A stretch of DNA of 15,501 bases, from positions 1 to 15,501 of the forward strand of contig CAYFQI010000035.1 of assembly GCA_964345135.1 (NCBI GenBank), given 5' to 3'. Both the position numbers and the translations under genes were made by a program. Position 1 is the first letter of the stretch; each line of letters opens with the position of its first letter. The notes under the pieces were generated by a model. It ran no database searches. It worked only from the letters and a program-made list of their open reading frames with translations, and was not told the origin of the DNA. This DNA is from CAYMKE01 sp964345135 (lineage in GTDB: Bacteria > Bacteroidota > Bacteroidia > Bacteroidales > JBBRXJ01). Shown piece by piece: positions 15,461 through 15,501 of this stretch.

Positions 15461-15501
15461 TTTCTAAGTTTTTAAGTTTCTAAGTTTTTAAGTTTTTAAG
15501 T
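15461..15501. repeat. Octamer tandem repeat before the carboxypeptidase-regulatory-like gene
   Basis: Five consecutive 8-base units, TTTyTAAG on the plus strand (C or T at position four), run from 15461 to 15500. One further base begins a sixth copy at the window edge, so the array may continue. The nearest unit is nine bases before the ATG at 15451, placing the array in the leader or promoter of that gene. Such arrays can change length by slippage. Confidence 0.85.

Noticed and set aside
1..15501. A novel defence, mobile or biosynthetic system
   Set aside because: All genes belong to recognisable housekeeping or common envelope families. There is no cluster of unknown genes, no integrase, transposase or toxin-antitoxin pair, and no CRISPR-like spacing.

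Overview
The window looks like a chromosomal segment of a Bacteroidota bacterium. It is AT-rich and carries several families that are typical of, or restricted to, that phylum: a type IX secretion (T9SS) C-terminal sorting domain behind SprB-type repeats, a DUF4924 protein, a DUF4783 protein fused by an ATGA overlap to nadC, a TonB-dependent receptor with an N-terminal carboxypeptidase-regulatory-like domain, and an exact TAnnTTTG -7 promoter box upstream of several genes. Most starts have no Shine-Dalgarno sequence, which also fits the phylum. I cannot place it below phylum with confidence; a Bacteroidales- or Marinilabiliales-like organism is a guess.

Layout. Positions 1-4056 (+) hold the 3' part of a very large secreted protein: at least seven propeller-like repeats, about ten SprB-type repeats, and a T9SS sorting domain. 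A strong intrinsic terminator follows. Positions 4137-5059 (+) carry a small S4-domain RNA-binding protein (hslR) and a DUF4924 protein. A convergent junction (5060-5162) contains a short tandem repeat that may be an insertion-sequence scar. From there to the right edge every gene is on the minus strand. In transcription order, from high to low coordinates, they are: a small secreted carboxypeptidase-regulatory-like protein, a TonB-dependent receptor, a PpiD-type periplasmic folding factor, proA, the ribosomal operon rpsF-rpsR-rplI, an RsmI-like methyltransferase, DUF4783 and nadC.

How the genes fit together. Most of the window is housekeeping: translation (S6, S18, L9, an rRNA-methyltransferase homologue, Hsp15), NAD synthesis (NadC), proline synthesis (ProA) and envelope protein folding (PpiD). 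The accessory envelope functions sit at the two ends: the T9SS-exported surface protein on the left, and the TonB receptor with its small companion on the right. I see no rRNA, tRNA, CRISPR array, prophage, intact insertion sequence, or convincing undescribed multi-gene system. The longest gene-free gap is about 226 bases (7170-7395).
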